Of a DNA stretch of 64,000 nt, positions 20,423-36,176 are shown piece by piece. Every line of letters begins with the position of its first letter. The first letter of the stretch is position 1. This DNA is from Deinococcus aquaticus (GTDB lineage Bacteria; Deinococcota; Deinococci; Deinococcales; Deinococcaceae), in assembly GCF_028622095.1 (NCBI RefSeq), contig NZ_CP115165.1, positions 1 through 64,000 on the forward strand, given 5' to 3'. The notes under the pieces were generated by a model. The model was not told the DNA's origin, searched no databases, and saw nothing but the letters and a program-made list of their open reading frames with translations. The position numbers and the translations under genes were made by a program.

Positions 20423-20449
20423 CGCCCCCGCCCCCCATGGCCGGGGGCG
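20423..20449 (+). terminator. Terminator after rpmE
   Basis: CGCCCCCG (20423-20430) pairs with CGGGGGCG (20442-20449), followed by TTCT. Confidence 0.75.
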
Positions 20450-20510
20450 TTCTGCTGCCCGGCCACGCCGTTCCGGGAGCCGCTGTCCGGCAGGATTCAC
20501 GGCAATGCTC

Positions 20511-20516
20511 TATGCT
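20511..20516 (+). promoter_or_regulatory. Leaderless -10 box for tdk
   Basis: TATGCT, seven bases, then GTG 20524. The ATG inside the box (20512) is in frame but would lie within the promoter itself. Confidence 0.55.
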
Positions 20517-20523
20517 CGCGGGC

Positions 20524-21150
<627 letters not shown>

Positions 21151-21362
21151 GTTCGGGTAAGCTGACCGGGACCGTTTCACATCAAGTCTATTGACCGGGT
21201 CTGTCCGGCCAGATGACGGTCACGCGGTGCCCGCTTCTCTCTCCAATCCCCGTGCCTGATTTCCGTGTCTGATTTCCGTGGTCCACGTTTCAACTCCTCC
21301 GTCCGGGCTGGTGTGCGCCTGGACCCGCGCACAAGCTGACTGTCCGGGCAGACTGCCGCCCG

Positions 21363-22466
21363 GTGACGCCTGGGGTTCCCTTGTTCAAGTTCTTCCGCCG
21401 CTCCGCTCCCAACGCCGTGCCCGAACCGGTCTCCTGGCACGCCGGTCAGCGCCGCATGTTCATGGCCCTGGTCTGGCTGGCCTGCCTGGCCTGCGCCGCC
21501 GCCCTGACCGCGCAGGCTCCCCGCTTCGATCCGCTGGACGTGTGGGCACTGCCGCTGCTGTCGCTGGTCATGTTGACCCTACAATTGCTGCTGAGTGCCG
21601 GGCAGCTCACGCTTCAGACGGCCGTGATGGGCGCCTTCGCCGGAACGGCCGCGTACGTGCTGCTGGCCCTGAATCACCAGTTCAACGTGATGCCACGTAC
21701 GTCCTGGACGCTGATGGAGAACACCTACTGGTTCGCGGTGCTGTACGCGGCCGCGTTCCTAGTGTTCCCACCCCGTCAGGCGATCCGGGTAGCGGCCGCG
21801 ATGCTGATCCTCTCGGCGCTGATCTGCGCGTACCACCTGCTGTTCACGGTCTCGCCGCTGACGCGCACGCACCTGACGGGCGCCTCCGTGCAGTTCCTGC
21901 TGATGGGCGGGGTCATGACGGTCATGCAGGCGACGCTGGGCGTGCAGCGCATGCGGCTGCTGGCGTCGCACACCGCCGCCTACACGGACACCCTGACCGG
22001 ACTGGCCAACCGCCGCGCGGCCGAGGAGCGCCTGAGCACCCTGACCCGTCAGGGCGAGACGTACACGCTGGTGCTGTTCGACCTGGATCACTTCAAGCGC
22101 GTGAACGACATGCACGGGCACGCCACGGGCGACCTGGTGTTGCGCGGCGTGGCGCAGGTGGCGCTGGGGCACCTGCCGCAGGGCGGCGTGGCGGCCCGCT
22201 GGGGCGGCGAGGAGTTCCTGCTGATCCTGCCCGAGCAGCGTGACCGGCACGTGCGGTCCCTGCTGGACGCCATGCGCCTGGAACTGCGGCACCAGCGGCA
22301 CGGGAACGTGAGTGGCGTGACCGCCTGCTTCGGCGTGGCGACCGCGCACGCGGGCGAGGACCCGGAGCGGGTGCTGGAACGCGCCGACGCGGCCATGTAC
22401 ACCGTGAAACAGAAGGGCCGCAACGACGTGCACCTGGCCGACCTGCGCCGCACGCAGATGGGCTGA
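21363..22466 (+). CDS. Membrane-bound diguanylate cyclase (GGDEF)
   Basis: The 367-residue protein has about six hydrophobic helices between residues 35 and 195, then a complete GGDEF domain. That domain has DTLTGLANRRAAEERL at its start, the metal-binding DLDHFKRVND, and the active motif WGGEEF. It should make c-di-GMP. No RxxD product-inhibition site is obvious before GGEEF. The sensory part is a membrane bundle with no named domain. GTG 21363 follows CAGACT by eight bases; TTG 21381 is the alternative. The receiver-only regulator downstream and the HD-GYP gene at 38837 fit a c-di-GMP network. Confidence 0.87.
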   Translation: MTPGVPLFKFFRRSAPNAVPEPVSWHAGQRRMFMALVWLACLACAAALTAQAPRFDPLDVWALPLLSLVMLTLQLLLSAGQLTLQTAVMGAFAGTAAYVLLALNHQFNVMPRTSWTLMENTYWFAVLYAAAFLVFPPRQAIRVAAAMLILSALICAYHLLFTVSPLTRTHLTGASVQFLLMGGVMTVMQATLGVQRMRLLASHTAAYTDTLTGLANRRAAEERLSTLTRQGETYTLVLFDLDHFKRVNDMHGHATGDLVLRGVAQVALGHLPQGGVAARWGGEEFLLILPEQRDRHVRSLLDAMRLELRHQRHGNVSGVTACFGVATAHAGEDPERVLERADAAMYTVKQKGRNDVHLADLRRTQMG

Positions 22467-22544
22467 TCAGCGGGGCCGGAGCAAGGACCGGGCAGCGGCG
22501 CCGGCAGCGGGGCTTGATGTGGGATTTTTTCATGCGCGCTGCAC

Positions 22545-22550
22545 TATCAT
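22545..22550 (+). promoter_or_regulatory. Leaderless -10 box for the response regulator
   Basis: TATCAT, seven bases, ATG 22558. A T-rich run (22525-22530) lies in the upstream region. Confidence 0.6.
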
Positions 22551-22557
22551 GGTCCGC

Positions 22558-22935
<378 letters not shown>

Positions 22936-23041
22936 GTCCGTTCTCTCCTGCGGGGTCCGGTCGTTGCCGGGCCCTGCCTCATGGCCGACGCCGATCCTCA
23001 CGCCGCTCAGGGCCGCGCCCTGACGCTCTCCCGGTGACCTC

Positions 23042-25468
<2,427 letters not shown>

Positions 25469-25490
25469 ATCCGGCGTCACTGTTTCACAT

Positions 25491-25523
25491 GAAGGCCCGC
25501 TGCACGGTTCGCAGCGGGCCTTC
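25491..25523 (+). terminator. Terminator after the PBP gene
   Basis: A perfect 13-bp inverted repeat, GAAGGCCCGCTGC / GCAGCGGGCCTTC, with a seven-base loop and a short TTCTC tail. Confidence 0.85.
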
Positions 25524-25608
25524 TCATGGGGCCGTCACGCGCGGGCCGTGCCGGGCGGGGCATGATGACAGTCATGAACCGGCTTCCAGTTGCCGCCACC
25601 TCGCCTGA

Positions 25609-25708
25609 ACCGGTTTTGCCAACCACTGGGCCGGAATCGGCTTTGCTCCCACTCGCATCCGCTCGGATGGAACGGTTTTTGCAAACCATTCCATCGGAGT
25701 CCGTATGA
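25609..25708 (+). repeat. Dispersed structured repeat, copy C, supplying a start codon
   Basis: The 3' two thirds match the family: CCGGTTTTGCCAACC, then TTTGCTCCCACTCGCATCC, then the hairpin ATGGAACGGTTT / AAACCATTCCAT, ending CGGAGTCCGTATGAG. The left part is diverged. GGAG and the ATG (25705) of the repeat serve as ribosome site and start of the thioredoxin-like gene. Confidence 0.8.
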
Positions 25709-26088
25709 GACTGCGCCGCGCGCCGCTGATGTCGTTGCTGCTGGCGCTGGGGGTCTCGTCTGCGGACGCCCGAGTGCGCCTGGGCGAGGCGCTGCCCGCG
25801 CACCCGTGGCAGTCGGCGGCGCGTGAAGTGGTGGTGGTGTACAGCCATGACTGCGGCGACCTGGGGCCACTGTGGCAGGCGGTGCTGGACAGCGGCCTGC
25901 CGGTCCGGGCCGTGAACGCCGAGGGCATACCCTCGCCCGCACCGGGCGGCCTGAAGGCGTGGCAGGGCGAGGCGGCCACCCGCTTCTCGCGGGAGCTGAA
26001 GGTCAGCGCGTACCCGACGGTGCTGCTGGTGCAGGAGGGACGGATTCTGAACGCCTGGGAGGGCGACTTCAGCGGCACGCTGGAATGA
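25705..26088 (+). CDS. Secreted thioredoxin-fold protein at the head of the cytochrome c maturation cluster
   Basis: The 127-residue protein has a Sec signal (cleavage near SADA, residue 22). Its thioredoxin-like fold has VVVVYSHDCGDLGPLW where the active site would be and SAYPTVLLVQEG, with the cis-proline, near 103. Only one cysteine is left at the active site (C-x-x-L instead of CXXC). It may therefore bind or transfer thiols without full oxidoreductase activity. It precedes ccdA and probably takes electrons from it. Its SD and ATG come from a repeat element. Confidence 0.75.
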   Translation: MRLRRAPLMSLLLALGVSSADARVRLGEALPAHPWQSAAREVVVVYSHDCGDLGPLWQAVLDSGLPVRAVNAEGIPSPAPGGLKAWQGEAATRFSRELKVSAYPTVLLVQEGRILNAWEGDFSGTLE

Positions 26089-26151
26089 CCCGGCGGCCCT
26101 GACGCTCCCCCCGCCGGGACGCCCGCCCCCGTATGGGTCGGCGCGGCCCGC

Positions 26152-26157
26152 TAGACT
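26152..26157 (+). promoter_or_regulatory. Leaderless -10 box for ccdA
   Basis: TAGACT, GCGCGC, ATG 26164. Confidence 0.55.
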
Positions 26158-26163
26158 GCGCGC

Positions 26164-26847
<684 letters not shown>

Positions 26848-26876
26848 CGGGGCCTGACCCCACCCCGGCGGACCGC

Positions 26877-27536
26877 GTGGTCGCGGGGCCGGAGTTCGCG
26901 CTGCAACTGCGGGGCGTGTGGCTGCGGCTGGGCCGCGAGGTGATCCTGCGCGGCGTGACGCTGGACGTTCCGGCCGGGCAGGGCGTGACGCTGCTGGGCG
27001 AGAACGGAGCCGGGAAGACCACGCTGCTGCGGCTGTTCGGGGCGGGCCTGAAACCCACGCGCGGCGAGGGGCGCGTGCTGGGCTTCGACCTGCGCGACGG
27101 CCGCTCGGTGCGCGAGTGCGTGCACCTGATGCCGGTCGACGGCGGCCTGTACCCGGACCTGACCTGCGAGGAGAACCTGAACTTCGCGCTGACCATGCAC
27201 GGCCAGTCCGGCAACGTGGCGGCGGCCCTGCGGCGCGTGGACCTGCACGGGGCCGCCACGCGCCGCGCGCGGTTCCTGTCGGCCGGCATGCGCAAGCGGC
27301 TGGCCCTGACGCGCGCGCACCTGCTGGCGCGGCCGGTCACGCTGGTCGACGAGCCGTTCGCGAACCTCGACGACGCCGGGCGGCAGCTGGTGCTGAACCT
27401 GCTGGGTGAACTGCACGGCGCGGGCGGCACGCTGGTCATCGCGGCGCACGAACCGGAACTGGCGCGGCAGGTCGCACCCCGCACCCTGCGCCTGTCGGGC
27501 GGCGTGCTGGCCGAGGCCCCGGCGGTGGGCGCGTGA
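26877..27536 (+). CDS. ccmA: Heme exporter ATPase CcmA
   Basis: The 219-residue ABC ATPase works with CcmB, and the CcmABCD complex releases holo-CcmE from CcmC. Walker A is GENGAGKTTLLRL near residue 42, the signature region is LSAGMRKRLALTRAHL near 138, and Walker B is VTLVDEPFANLDD near 158. The signature is LSAGM instead of LSGGQ. GTG 26877 is the only sensible start after the ccdA stop. It overlaps ccmB by four bases. Confidence 0.92.
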   Translation: MVAGPEFALQLRGVWLRLGREVILRGVTLDVPAGQGVTLLGENGAGKTTLLRLFGAGLKPTRGEGRVLGFDLRDGRSVRECVHLMPVDGGLYPDLTCEENLNFALTMHGQSGNVAAALRRVDLHGAATRRARFLSAGMRKRLALTRAHLLARPVTLVDEPFANLDDAGRQLVLNLLGELHGAGGTLVIAAHEPELARQVAPRTLRLSGGVLAEAPAVGA

Positions 27537-28237
27537 GCCGCTCCGAGGCGCTGCGGGTCGTGCGGGCGGTCGCGGCCAAGGACCTGCGCGTGGCGGGCCG
27601 CACCCGCGACACGCTGCTCGCCACGGCCTTCTTCGCCGGGCTGGTCCTGCTGGTCCTGGGGCTGGCCCTGAGCGGCACGGCCCGCAGTGACGCGCAGTCG
27701 GCGGCGCTGGCGGCCGGGTCGATCTGGACGGCGCTGGCGCTGGCGGCCGCCGTGGGCGCGCAGCGGGCCTTCGCGCAGGAGCAGGAGGCGGGCGCGCTGG
27801 AGCAACTGCTGCTGTACCCCGGCCCGCACGGGGCGCTGTACCTGGGCAAACTGCTGGGCGTGCTGGGGCCGCTGCTGCTGGTCGCGGCGTTCACGGTTCC
27901 GGCAGGACTGATCCTGTTCGGCGCCGCCGAGACCGGGCGCGCCGTTCCCTGGGTCGGGCTGGTCCTGACAACCGTGCTGGGCGTGCTGGGCTTCGCGGCC
28001 GGAACGACCTTCTACGGCAGCGTGACCGTCAGCCTGCGCGCCCGCGAGGCGCTGCTGCCCGCCCTGGCCTTCCCGATCCTGGTGCCGGCCGTGATCGCCA
28101 CCGTGAAGGCCACCACGCTGCTGCTCTCGGGCGTGTGGAACGCCGAGGTGAGTACCTGGCTGACCTTCCTGGCGGTGTTCGACGTGGCGACCATCATCCT
28201 GGCCACCCTGCTGTTCCCGTACGCTGCCGAGGGGTAA
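27533..28237 (+). CDS. ccmB: Heme exporter membrane protein CcmB
   Basis: The 234-residue protein has six membrane helices and the CcmB pattern: KDLRVAGRTRDTLLATAFF at the start, GAQRAFAQEQEAGALEQLLLYP near 77 and GTTFYGSVTVSLRAREALLP near 155. It forms the membrane part of the CcmAB transporter. Its GTG overlaps the ccmA stop (GTGA). A gene on the opposite strand separates it from ccmC. Confidence 0.93.
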   Translation: MSRSEALRVVRAVAAKDLRVAGRTRDTLLATAFFAGLVLLVLGLALSGTARSDAQSAALAAGSIWTALALAAAVGAQRAFAQEQEAGALEQLLLYPGPHGALYLGKLLGVLGPLLLVAAFTVPAGLILFGAAETGRAVPWVGLVLTTVLGVLGFAAGTTFYGSVTVSLRAREALLPALAFPILVPAVIATVKATTLLLSGVWNAEVSTWLTFLAVFDVATIILATLLFPYAAEG

Positions 28238-28264
28238 GGGCCGGGAGTCGCGGGCGGCGGAAGG

Positions 28265-29023
28265 TCAGTCGCGGGCGACGAGCACCACGGCGCACCCGTC
28301 GGAGTCGGCGGTGGTCTCGGTGGGCGTGTCGATGATGGCCTGAAGGTCGAAGTAGCCTTTCTTGTGGAACACGCTGCTGCGGTCCAGAGCAGCGGCGAGG
28401 CTCTCGCGGGCGACCATGTAATTGTTGAAGACCTGCGTGCCCGCACCCGCAGGGGTCGCACCTGTCTGGTCGGGCCGGTGGTCGGCCCCGTTGAACGCGC
28501 CCGTGAACACGAAACTGCCCCCCACGCGGTACGGGCCGAAGGTGACGCCGTGGTGGTTGTACGCGCCGGGGGGGCCGTCACTGTACGCCTGTCCGGGCGT
28601 GGCGGGGTGCTGGGCGCGCAGTTCGCCGTTCAGCAGCGCGTGGTACCCGCCCGGCCCACTGCCGAAGCCACCCGTGGGTGTGAATCCGGCGGCGGCCAGC
28701 GCGGCGTTCATGCGCGCGGTCGCCTGTTCGGGCGTGCGGGCAAAACGGTCGATCAGGATCAGGTTGATGGGTTCGCGCAGGGTACGGCCCTGGTACGGCT
28801 CGCCGTTCCACACGGCGCGCTTCAGAGGTGCGCCGGGGCTGCCGGTCAGCAGCCACAGGCCCAGATCGCCCACGTCCGGCACGTCCCGGAACACGTCGCC
28901 GGGGCCGGGCTGGAAGGTCACGGCCTGCGGCGCGGCCGCCCCTCCCGGCGATCCGAGCAGCAGGCAGGCCGCCAGCAGGCGGACGGGCAGGCGGCGGGTA
29001 TGGGTGGGGGCAGGCTGGGTCAT
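28265..29023 (-). CDS. Secreted protein of unknown function inside the ccm cluster
   Basis: The 252-residue product has a Sec signal peptide (hydrophobic LLAACLLLG, cleavage near residue 30). The mature part contains PINLILIDRFARTPEQATARMNAALAAAGF, which resembles the LssY C-terminal type of fold, and a Gly/Tyr/His-rich middle. No catalytic motif is certain. It stands on the minus strand between ccmB and ccmC, a position that interrupts an otherwise collinear cluster. ATG 29023 follows CGAGGACTTCCC. LssY-like membership is a weak guess. Confidence 0.65.
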   Translation of the reverse strand: MTQPAPTHTRRLPVRLLAACLLLGSPGGAAAPQAVTFQPGPGDVFRDVPDVGDLGLWLLTGSPGAPLKRAVWNGEPYQGRTLREPINLILIDRFARTPEQATARMNAALAAAGFTPTGGFGSGPGGYHALLNGELRAQHPATPGQAYSDGPPGAYNHHGVTFGPYRVGGSFVFTGAFNGADHRPDQTGATPAGAGTQVFNNYMVARESLAAALDRSSVFHKKGYFDLQAIIDTPTETTADSDGCAVVLVARD

Positions 29024-29146
29024 GGGAAGTCCTCGGAGATAGAGCGCGGGCGGGGCGTGCCCTGTACGGTTCAGGATACTGCCCGTGGGTGCGGGCGCGC
29101 GGGGACACTCGCACTTGCCCGGGTGGGCTCGCGGGCGCGATGCTGC

Positions 29147-29188
29147 GGGCATTCGGTTGGAATGCCCGGCGCGGTGACCGTCACGGTC
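29147..29188. promoter_or_regulatory. Two perfect dyads upstream of ccmC
   Basis: GGGCATTC-N5-GAATGCCC (29147-29167) and GACCGT-C-ACGGTC (29176-29188) lie 36 to 77 bases before the ccmC start, in the divergent region shared with the secreted-protein gene. They look like operators or, if transcribed, hairpins. Confidence 0.4.
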
Positions 29189-29223
29189 CCGACTCACGTC
29201 CGGGGTTCAGAATGGGGAGCGAC

Positions 29224-29938
<715 letters not shown>

Positions 29939-29946
<8 letters not shown>

Positions 29947-30070
29947 GTACACCGCGTACGTGGTGATCGTGTACGTCGTGACGTTCGTGCTGCTGATCGG
30001 GTACCTCGCGTGGATCTGGCTGCGGCTGCGCGCCGTGCGCGACGAACCGGCAGGCGGAGCGCCCCAGTGA
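29939..30070 (+). CDS. ccmD: Cytochrome c maturation protein CcmD
   Basis: The 43-residue single-helix protein has the CcmD layout: a short N-terminus (MDKYTAYV), one membrane helix of about 22 residues, then LAWIWLRLRAVRDE on the cytosolic side. It helps release holo-CcmE from CcmC. GTG 29939 overlaps the ccmC stop by eight bases, and its TGA overlaps the GTG of ccmE by four, so translation is coupled on both sides. Confidence 0.85.
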
Positions 30071-30546
30071 GCGACCCGTCCTCTCCCCTGCCCCCGGCCG
30101 GACAGCTGGGGCAGGCGCGGCGGCGGCGGCGCAGTCCCTGGCCGGCCGTGCTGGGCGTCGCCGCGCTGGTGGGCCTGACGGGCTTCATCGCCTTCGGGAA
30201 CCTGAACCGCTCCCTGGAGTACTTCGTGACGCCCACCGAGTACCAGCAGCAGCAGGCGCAGCTTCAGGGCCGCTCCATCCGCATCGGCGGGCTGGTCCGG
30301 GACGTGCAGTACGACCCGCAGTCCCTGAACCTCCGCTTTGTCGTCTCGGACGGCGGGGCCAGCTTCCCCGTGCAGTACCAGGGGGCCGTCAGCGACCTGT
30401 TCAAGGAGAATCAGGGCGTGGTCGTGCGCGGCGAGTTCGAAGGGAACACCTTCCACGCCTCGGATCTCGTGGTCAAGCACAGCGAGGAGTACAACGTCCC
30501 GAAAACGCAGGCGGAACTCAAGGACCTGCTGAAAACCACCGAGTAA
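30067..30546 (+). CDS. ccmE: Heme chaperone CcmE
   Basis: The 159-residue protein has a membrane anchor near residues 29-50 and an OB-fold outside. The covalent heme site is the His in VVKHSEEYNVP near residue 138, the HxxxY motif of the family. RSIRIGGLVRDV and FEGNTFHASDLVVKH are also typical. It carries heme from CcmC to CcmF. The GTG start overlaps ccmD. Confidence 0.94.
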   Translation: MSDPSSPLPPAGQLGQARRRRRSPWPAVLGVAALVGLTGFIAFGNLNRSLEYFVTPTEYQQQQAQLQGRSIRIGGLVRDVQYDPQSLNLRFVVSDGGASFPVQYQGAVSDLFKENQGVVVRGEFEGNTFHASDLVVKHSEEYNVPKTQAELKDLLKTTE

Positions 30547-30639
30547 GTCTGACGCCGTGCCTGACCACGCCGGATCGCCGGCCGACCCCTGCGGGCCGGG
30601 CCTCCGCCCCGCGCGGCCCCACCAGAGAGGTGACCCGTT

Positions 30640-32622
<1,983 letters not shown>

Positions 32623-32733
32623 CGCACGCGCCTCCCTCTTTCCCTTCCTTCACCGGCCGCGCCCCGGCGTTCACCGGACGGACCGCGCAGGCTCCAGACC
32701 CCCGAACAGGCCAGACCCCAAAAAAGGACTTCC

Positions 32734-33306
<573 letters not shown>

Positions 33307-33309
<3 letters not shown>

Positions 33310-33466
33310 TACGGATTCCGTCTGTTTCGTTCACACCCCGCAAGAACGCCGGGTTGTCAACTCCACGCCCGGAACCCGTTTGTCTCCCTCTCGCTCTGCG
33401 GCGCAGCTCTACGAGTCCGCTCGGATGGAACGGTGTTGCAAACCATTCCACCGGAGTCCATATGAG
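33307..33466 (+). repeat. Dispersed structured repeat, copy D, between ccmG and ccmH
   Basis: The element fills the whole intergenic gap: TGATACGGATTCCGTCTG at the ccmG stop, hairpin ACCCCG/CGGGTT region, then hairpin TGGAACGGTGT / AACCATTCCA, ending CGGAGTCCATATGAG. It carries an extra segment of about 21 bp (near 33397-33419) with the palindrome CTGCG-G-CGCAG. GGAG and ATG (33462) serve ccmH. Confidence 0.87.
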
Positions 33467-33968
33467 CCGTCCCGTGCTGGCCGCCCTGCTGGGCCTGCTG
33501 ACGCTACTGGCCGGCTGGAGCTGGAGTGCGGCGCAGACCGGCGCGCCGTCCCTGACGCCCGCGCAGGAGCAGCGTGCCCTGGCCATTCAGAAAAACCTGC
33601 GCTGCCCGCTGTGCGATACCGGCGAGTCCATCTCGGATTCCCGCAGTGACATCAGCGTGAAGATGCGTGAGTCCGTGCGTGAGCAGGTGGCCGCCGGACG
33701 CACGGACGGAGACATCTACGTGTTCTTCTCGCAGCGGTACGGGAATTTCGTGCTGCTCGACCCACCCAAGACCGGCCGGGGCCTGCTGCTGTGGGGCGCG
33801 CCCCTGCTGGCGCTGGCACTGGGAGGCGTGTTCCTGTGGTCGTTCCTGCGCCGCACCCCGGGCCGCGCCGGTTCCGCCGCCCCGGACGAGGCCTTCGATC
33901 CGTTCCTGGAACAGGTGCGCCGCGAGACCCGCGCGCCCGGCGACCCCACGGGCGGAGGGAAAGCGTGA
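33462..33968 (+). CDS. ccmH: Cytochrome c maturation protein CcmH
   Basis: The 168-residue protein has a signal peptide (hydrophobic to residue 20), a redox motif [15 protein letters not shown] (Cys 48 and 51) and a membrane helix near 105-125. It prepares apocytochrome thiols for the CcmF heme lyase. The usual family form is RCxxCQ; here D replaces Q. ATG 33462 is supplied by the repeat. A GTG at 33306 in the same frame would read through the repeat and bury the signal peptide, so it is rejected. It overlaps the next gene by four bases. Confidence 0.93.
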   Translation: MSRPVLAALLGLLTLLAGWSWSAAQTGAPSLTPAQEQRALAIQKNLRCPLCDTGESISDSRSDISVKMRESVREQVAAGRTDGDIYVFFSQRYGNFVLLDPPKTGRGLLLWGAPLLALALGGVFLWSFLRRTPGRAGSAAPDEAFDPFLEQVRRETRAPGDPTGGGKA

Positions 33969-35023
33969 GCGTCCTGAGCCTGATCCTGCTGATCCTGATC
34001 GTGGGGGCCGCGCTGTGGCTGGTGCTGGAACCCCTGCGGTCCGGGCAGCCCAGCGACCCGGACGCCCCGAAGCGCGAGCAGCTGCGCGCCGAGCAGGCGC
34101 GCCTGTACGCGGAACTTGCCGCGCTGCCGGCAGACCCTGACAGCGACCGCCGCCGACCGGACCTGGAACGCCGCGCCGCGCTGACCCTGCGCGCGCTGGA
34201 CGCCCTGCCCCCCCAGCCGCGCCCCGCGCCGCGCACCCGCACCCTGGCCCTGGGAGCGCTGGCCGCCGCCTTCGCCCTGACGGTGGTGGGGGCCGTGACC
34301 TTCGTGCCGCGCTGGCAACTGGCGTCCCTGCAACCGTCCGAGGCGGCGAACGTGCAGGCCACGTTGCGCCTGCCGGGCCTGAAAGCGCAGGCCGAGCGGA
34401 CCGGCGCGGCCGCCGATTACCTCGCGTGGGGGAAAGCGGCGTTCGATTCCTCCCGGTACGATCAGGCGGTCACGGCGTACGGGAACGCCCTGAAACTCGA
34501 CCCCCGGCAACCCGAGGCGCTGCGCCGGCTGGGCATCCTGCTGCTCACGCGCGGCGAGCAGACCGGGCAGACCCTGAGTGCCGAGGACGCGCAGCGGGCC
34601 GCGCTGCTGATCCGCACGGGCGCGCAACTCGCGCCGAAAGAACCGGAATCGCAGCTGCTGCTGGGCTTCGCGCTCGCCCGGTTCGGCGAGGACGATCAGG
34701 CGCTCGCGGCGCTGGAACGCTACCGCACCCTGGACCCCAGCGGCCGCGACGCCGACGACCTGATCACCGCCATCCGCGCCCGCCAGAACGACAGCGACCC
34801 GGCGCTGCGCGTGTACGCCGCCAGTTGCGCCAGTTGCCACGGCCCCAGCGGCGGCGGTGGCCTGGGCCCCAGCCTGCGGGAATCGGCCCTGACCCGCGAG
34901 GCCGCGCGGCAGATCATCGTGCAGGGCAAGGGCGCCATGCCCGCCTACCCGAACCTGAGCAGCAGTGACCTGAACGCCCTGCTGAACCTGCTGGGCAGCT
35001 GGCAGGACACTGGGGGCCGCTGA
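33965..35023 (+). CDS. CcmI-like TPR protein fused to a cytochrome c domain
   Basis: The 352-residue protein has two membrane helices (near 3-20 and 92-112) with a charged loop between them, as in CcmI. TPR helices follow to about 270 ([20 protein letters not shown] and others) that would hold apocytochrome. The last 75 residues form a class I cytochrome c: CASCHG (Cys288, Cys291, His292) and a likely Met ligand in [12 protein letters not shown] near 323. So a maturation factor carries its own c-heme. It overlaps ccmH by GTGA and is two bases from the Rieske gene. Confidence 0.85.
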   Translation: MSVLSLILLILIVGAALWLVLEPLRSGQPSDPDAPKREQLRAEQARLYAELAALPADPDSDRRRPDLERRAALTLRALDALPPQPRPAPRTRTLALGALAAAFALTVVGAVTFVPRWQLASLQPSEAANVQATLRLPGLKAQAERTGAAADYLAWGKAAFDSSRYDQAVTAYGNALKLDPRQPEALRRLGILLLTRGEQTGQTLSAEDAQRAALLIRTGAQLAPKEPESQLLLGFALARFGEDDQALAALERYRTLDPSGRDADDLITAIRARQNDSDPALRVYAASCASCHGPSGGGGLGPSLRESALTREAARQIIVQGKGAMPAYPNLSSSDLNALLNLLGSWQDTGGR

Positions 35024-35025
35024 CC

Positions 35026-35619
35026 ATGCCGGGCGACCCCACCCCGGCCCCGGTCCGCCGCCTGACCCGCCGCGCCCTGCTGGACCGCTGGTGGCTGATC
35101 CCGGTTGCCGGAACGGCTGGAGCGTTCGGGTACATGGGCTGGTACGCCACGCGCGTCATGACCGGAAAACGCACGGCCGGCACACCCGACTTCCGGGCGG
35201 CGCCGCCTGCGCGTGTGGCCGCCCTGAGCAACCTGAGCGGCGAGTGGGCCGAGCGGACCTTCACGTACGCGGGTCGGCCCTGCACGGTGCTGCGCGTGCC
35301 GCAGGACGTGCCGGGCGCGCTGCCGGACGGCGGGTCGTTCCTGATCGCGTACTCGCGGGTGTGCACGCACCTGGGCTGCAACGTGAACCTCGTGCGCGAC
35401 CCGGAGATCCTGGCCTTCGCGTTCAATTACCGCCCGCCCCGCGACGAGCAGCACCCGCAACTGGGCTGCCGCTGCCACTACAGCGTGTTCGACCCGCTGC
35501 GGGCCGGCGAGGCCGTGTTCGGCAAGGCGCTGCTGCCCCTGCCGCGCGTGCAGTTGCAGCGGCGCGGCGCAGACCTGTGGGCGACCGGCATCGAACCCGC
35601 CCCGGACTTCACGGGATGA
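35026..35619 (+). CDS. Rieske [2Fe-2S] protein
   Basis: The 197-residue protein has a Tat-like twin-Arg start ([13 protein letters not shown]), one membrane helix, and both Rieske boxes: CTHLGC (Cys113, His115, Cys118) and CRCHYS (Cys148, Cys150, His151). It probably serves a cytochrome bc-type quinol oxidase chain; no cytochrome b gene is in the window. Its place beside the cytochrome c maturation genes supports an electron-transport role. It overlaps the GNAT gene by four bases. Confidence 0.9.
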   Translation: MPGDPTPAPVRRLTRRALLDRWWLIPVAGTAGAFGYMGWYATRVMTGKRTAGTPDFRAAPPARVAALSNLSGEWAERTFTYAGRPCTVLRVPQDVPGALPDGGSFLIAYSRVCTHLGCNVNLVRDPEILAFAFNYRPPRDEQHPQLGCRCHYSVFDPLRAGEAVFGKALLPLPRVQLQRRGADLWATGIEPAPDFTG

Positions 35620-36146
35620 CGCCCATCCACGGGCCCCTGTCGTTTACCACCGGCGACGTGCAGGCCGCCAGTACCGTGTTGCAGGCCACCGCCACGCAGT
35701 TGCAGGCGCGCGGGCGAACGCTCTGGCCGCCCGACAGGCTCACGCCGGAGCACCTGCAGCGGCACTACCCGCCCGGCGGCTGGCATGTCGCCTGGACCGA
35801 CGCAGCGGCGACCAGCGAACCCGTCGGATGCTTCTGCCTGCTGACCAGCGACCCGCCCTTCTGGCCGCACGACCCGCCGGGCGAGGCGCTGTACCTGCAC
35901 AAGCTGGCCGTGCACCCGTCCGCGCAGGGGCAGGGACTGGCGCACACGCTGCTGCGTGAGGCGGCGCGCGTGACCGCCCTGGCCGGGCGACCCTGGCTGA
36001 AACTCGATACCGACGCCGCGCGGCCCGCCCTGCACCACCTGTACGATTCGTTCGGGTTTGAACGCTGCGGCCAGCGCGACGTGTTCGGCCTGACCGTCAT
36101 CCTGTACCGACTGCCTGTCCGCAGAGCGGGCGGCGGCCTCGGGTAG
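35616..36146 (+). CDS. GNAT family N-acetyltransferase
   Basis: The 176-residue protein has the acetyl-CoA-binding motif A as [22 protein letters not shown] near 87-108 and the C-terminal [11 protein letters not shown] of the family. The substrate is unknown. Its ATG overlaps the Rieske stop (ATGA), so it is co-expressed at the end of the ccm cluster, though a functional link is not shown. Its final codons lie within the downstream terminator hairpin. Confidence 0.87.
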   Translation: MTPIHGPLSFTTGDVQAASTVLQATATQLQARGRTLWPPDRLTPEHLQRHYPPGGWHVAWTDAAATSEPVGCFCLLTSDPPFWPHDPPGEALYLHKLAVHPSAQGQGLAHTLLREAARVTALAGRPWLKLDTDAARPALHHLYDSFGFERCGQRDVFGLTVILYRLPVRRAGGGLG

Positions 36147-36164
36147 TGGAGACCGCCGCCCGCT
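36125..36164. terminator. Bidirectional terminator between GNAT and VWA genes
   Basis: A 12-bp inverted repeat AGCGGGCGGCGG / CCGCCGCCCGCT; its left arm lies inside the end of the GNAT gene. Confidence 0.7.
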
Positions 36165-36176
36165 GCACGTGTGTCG

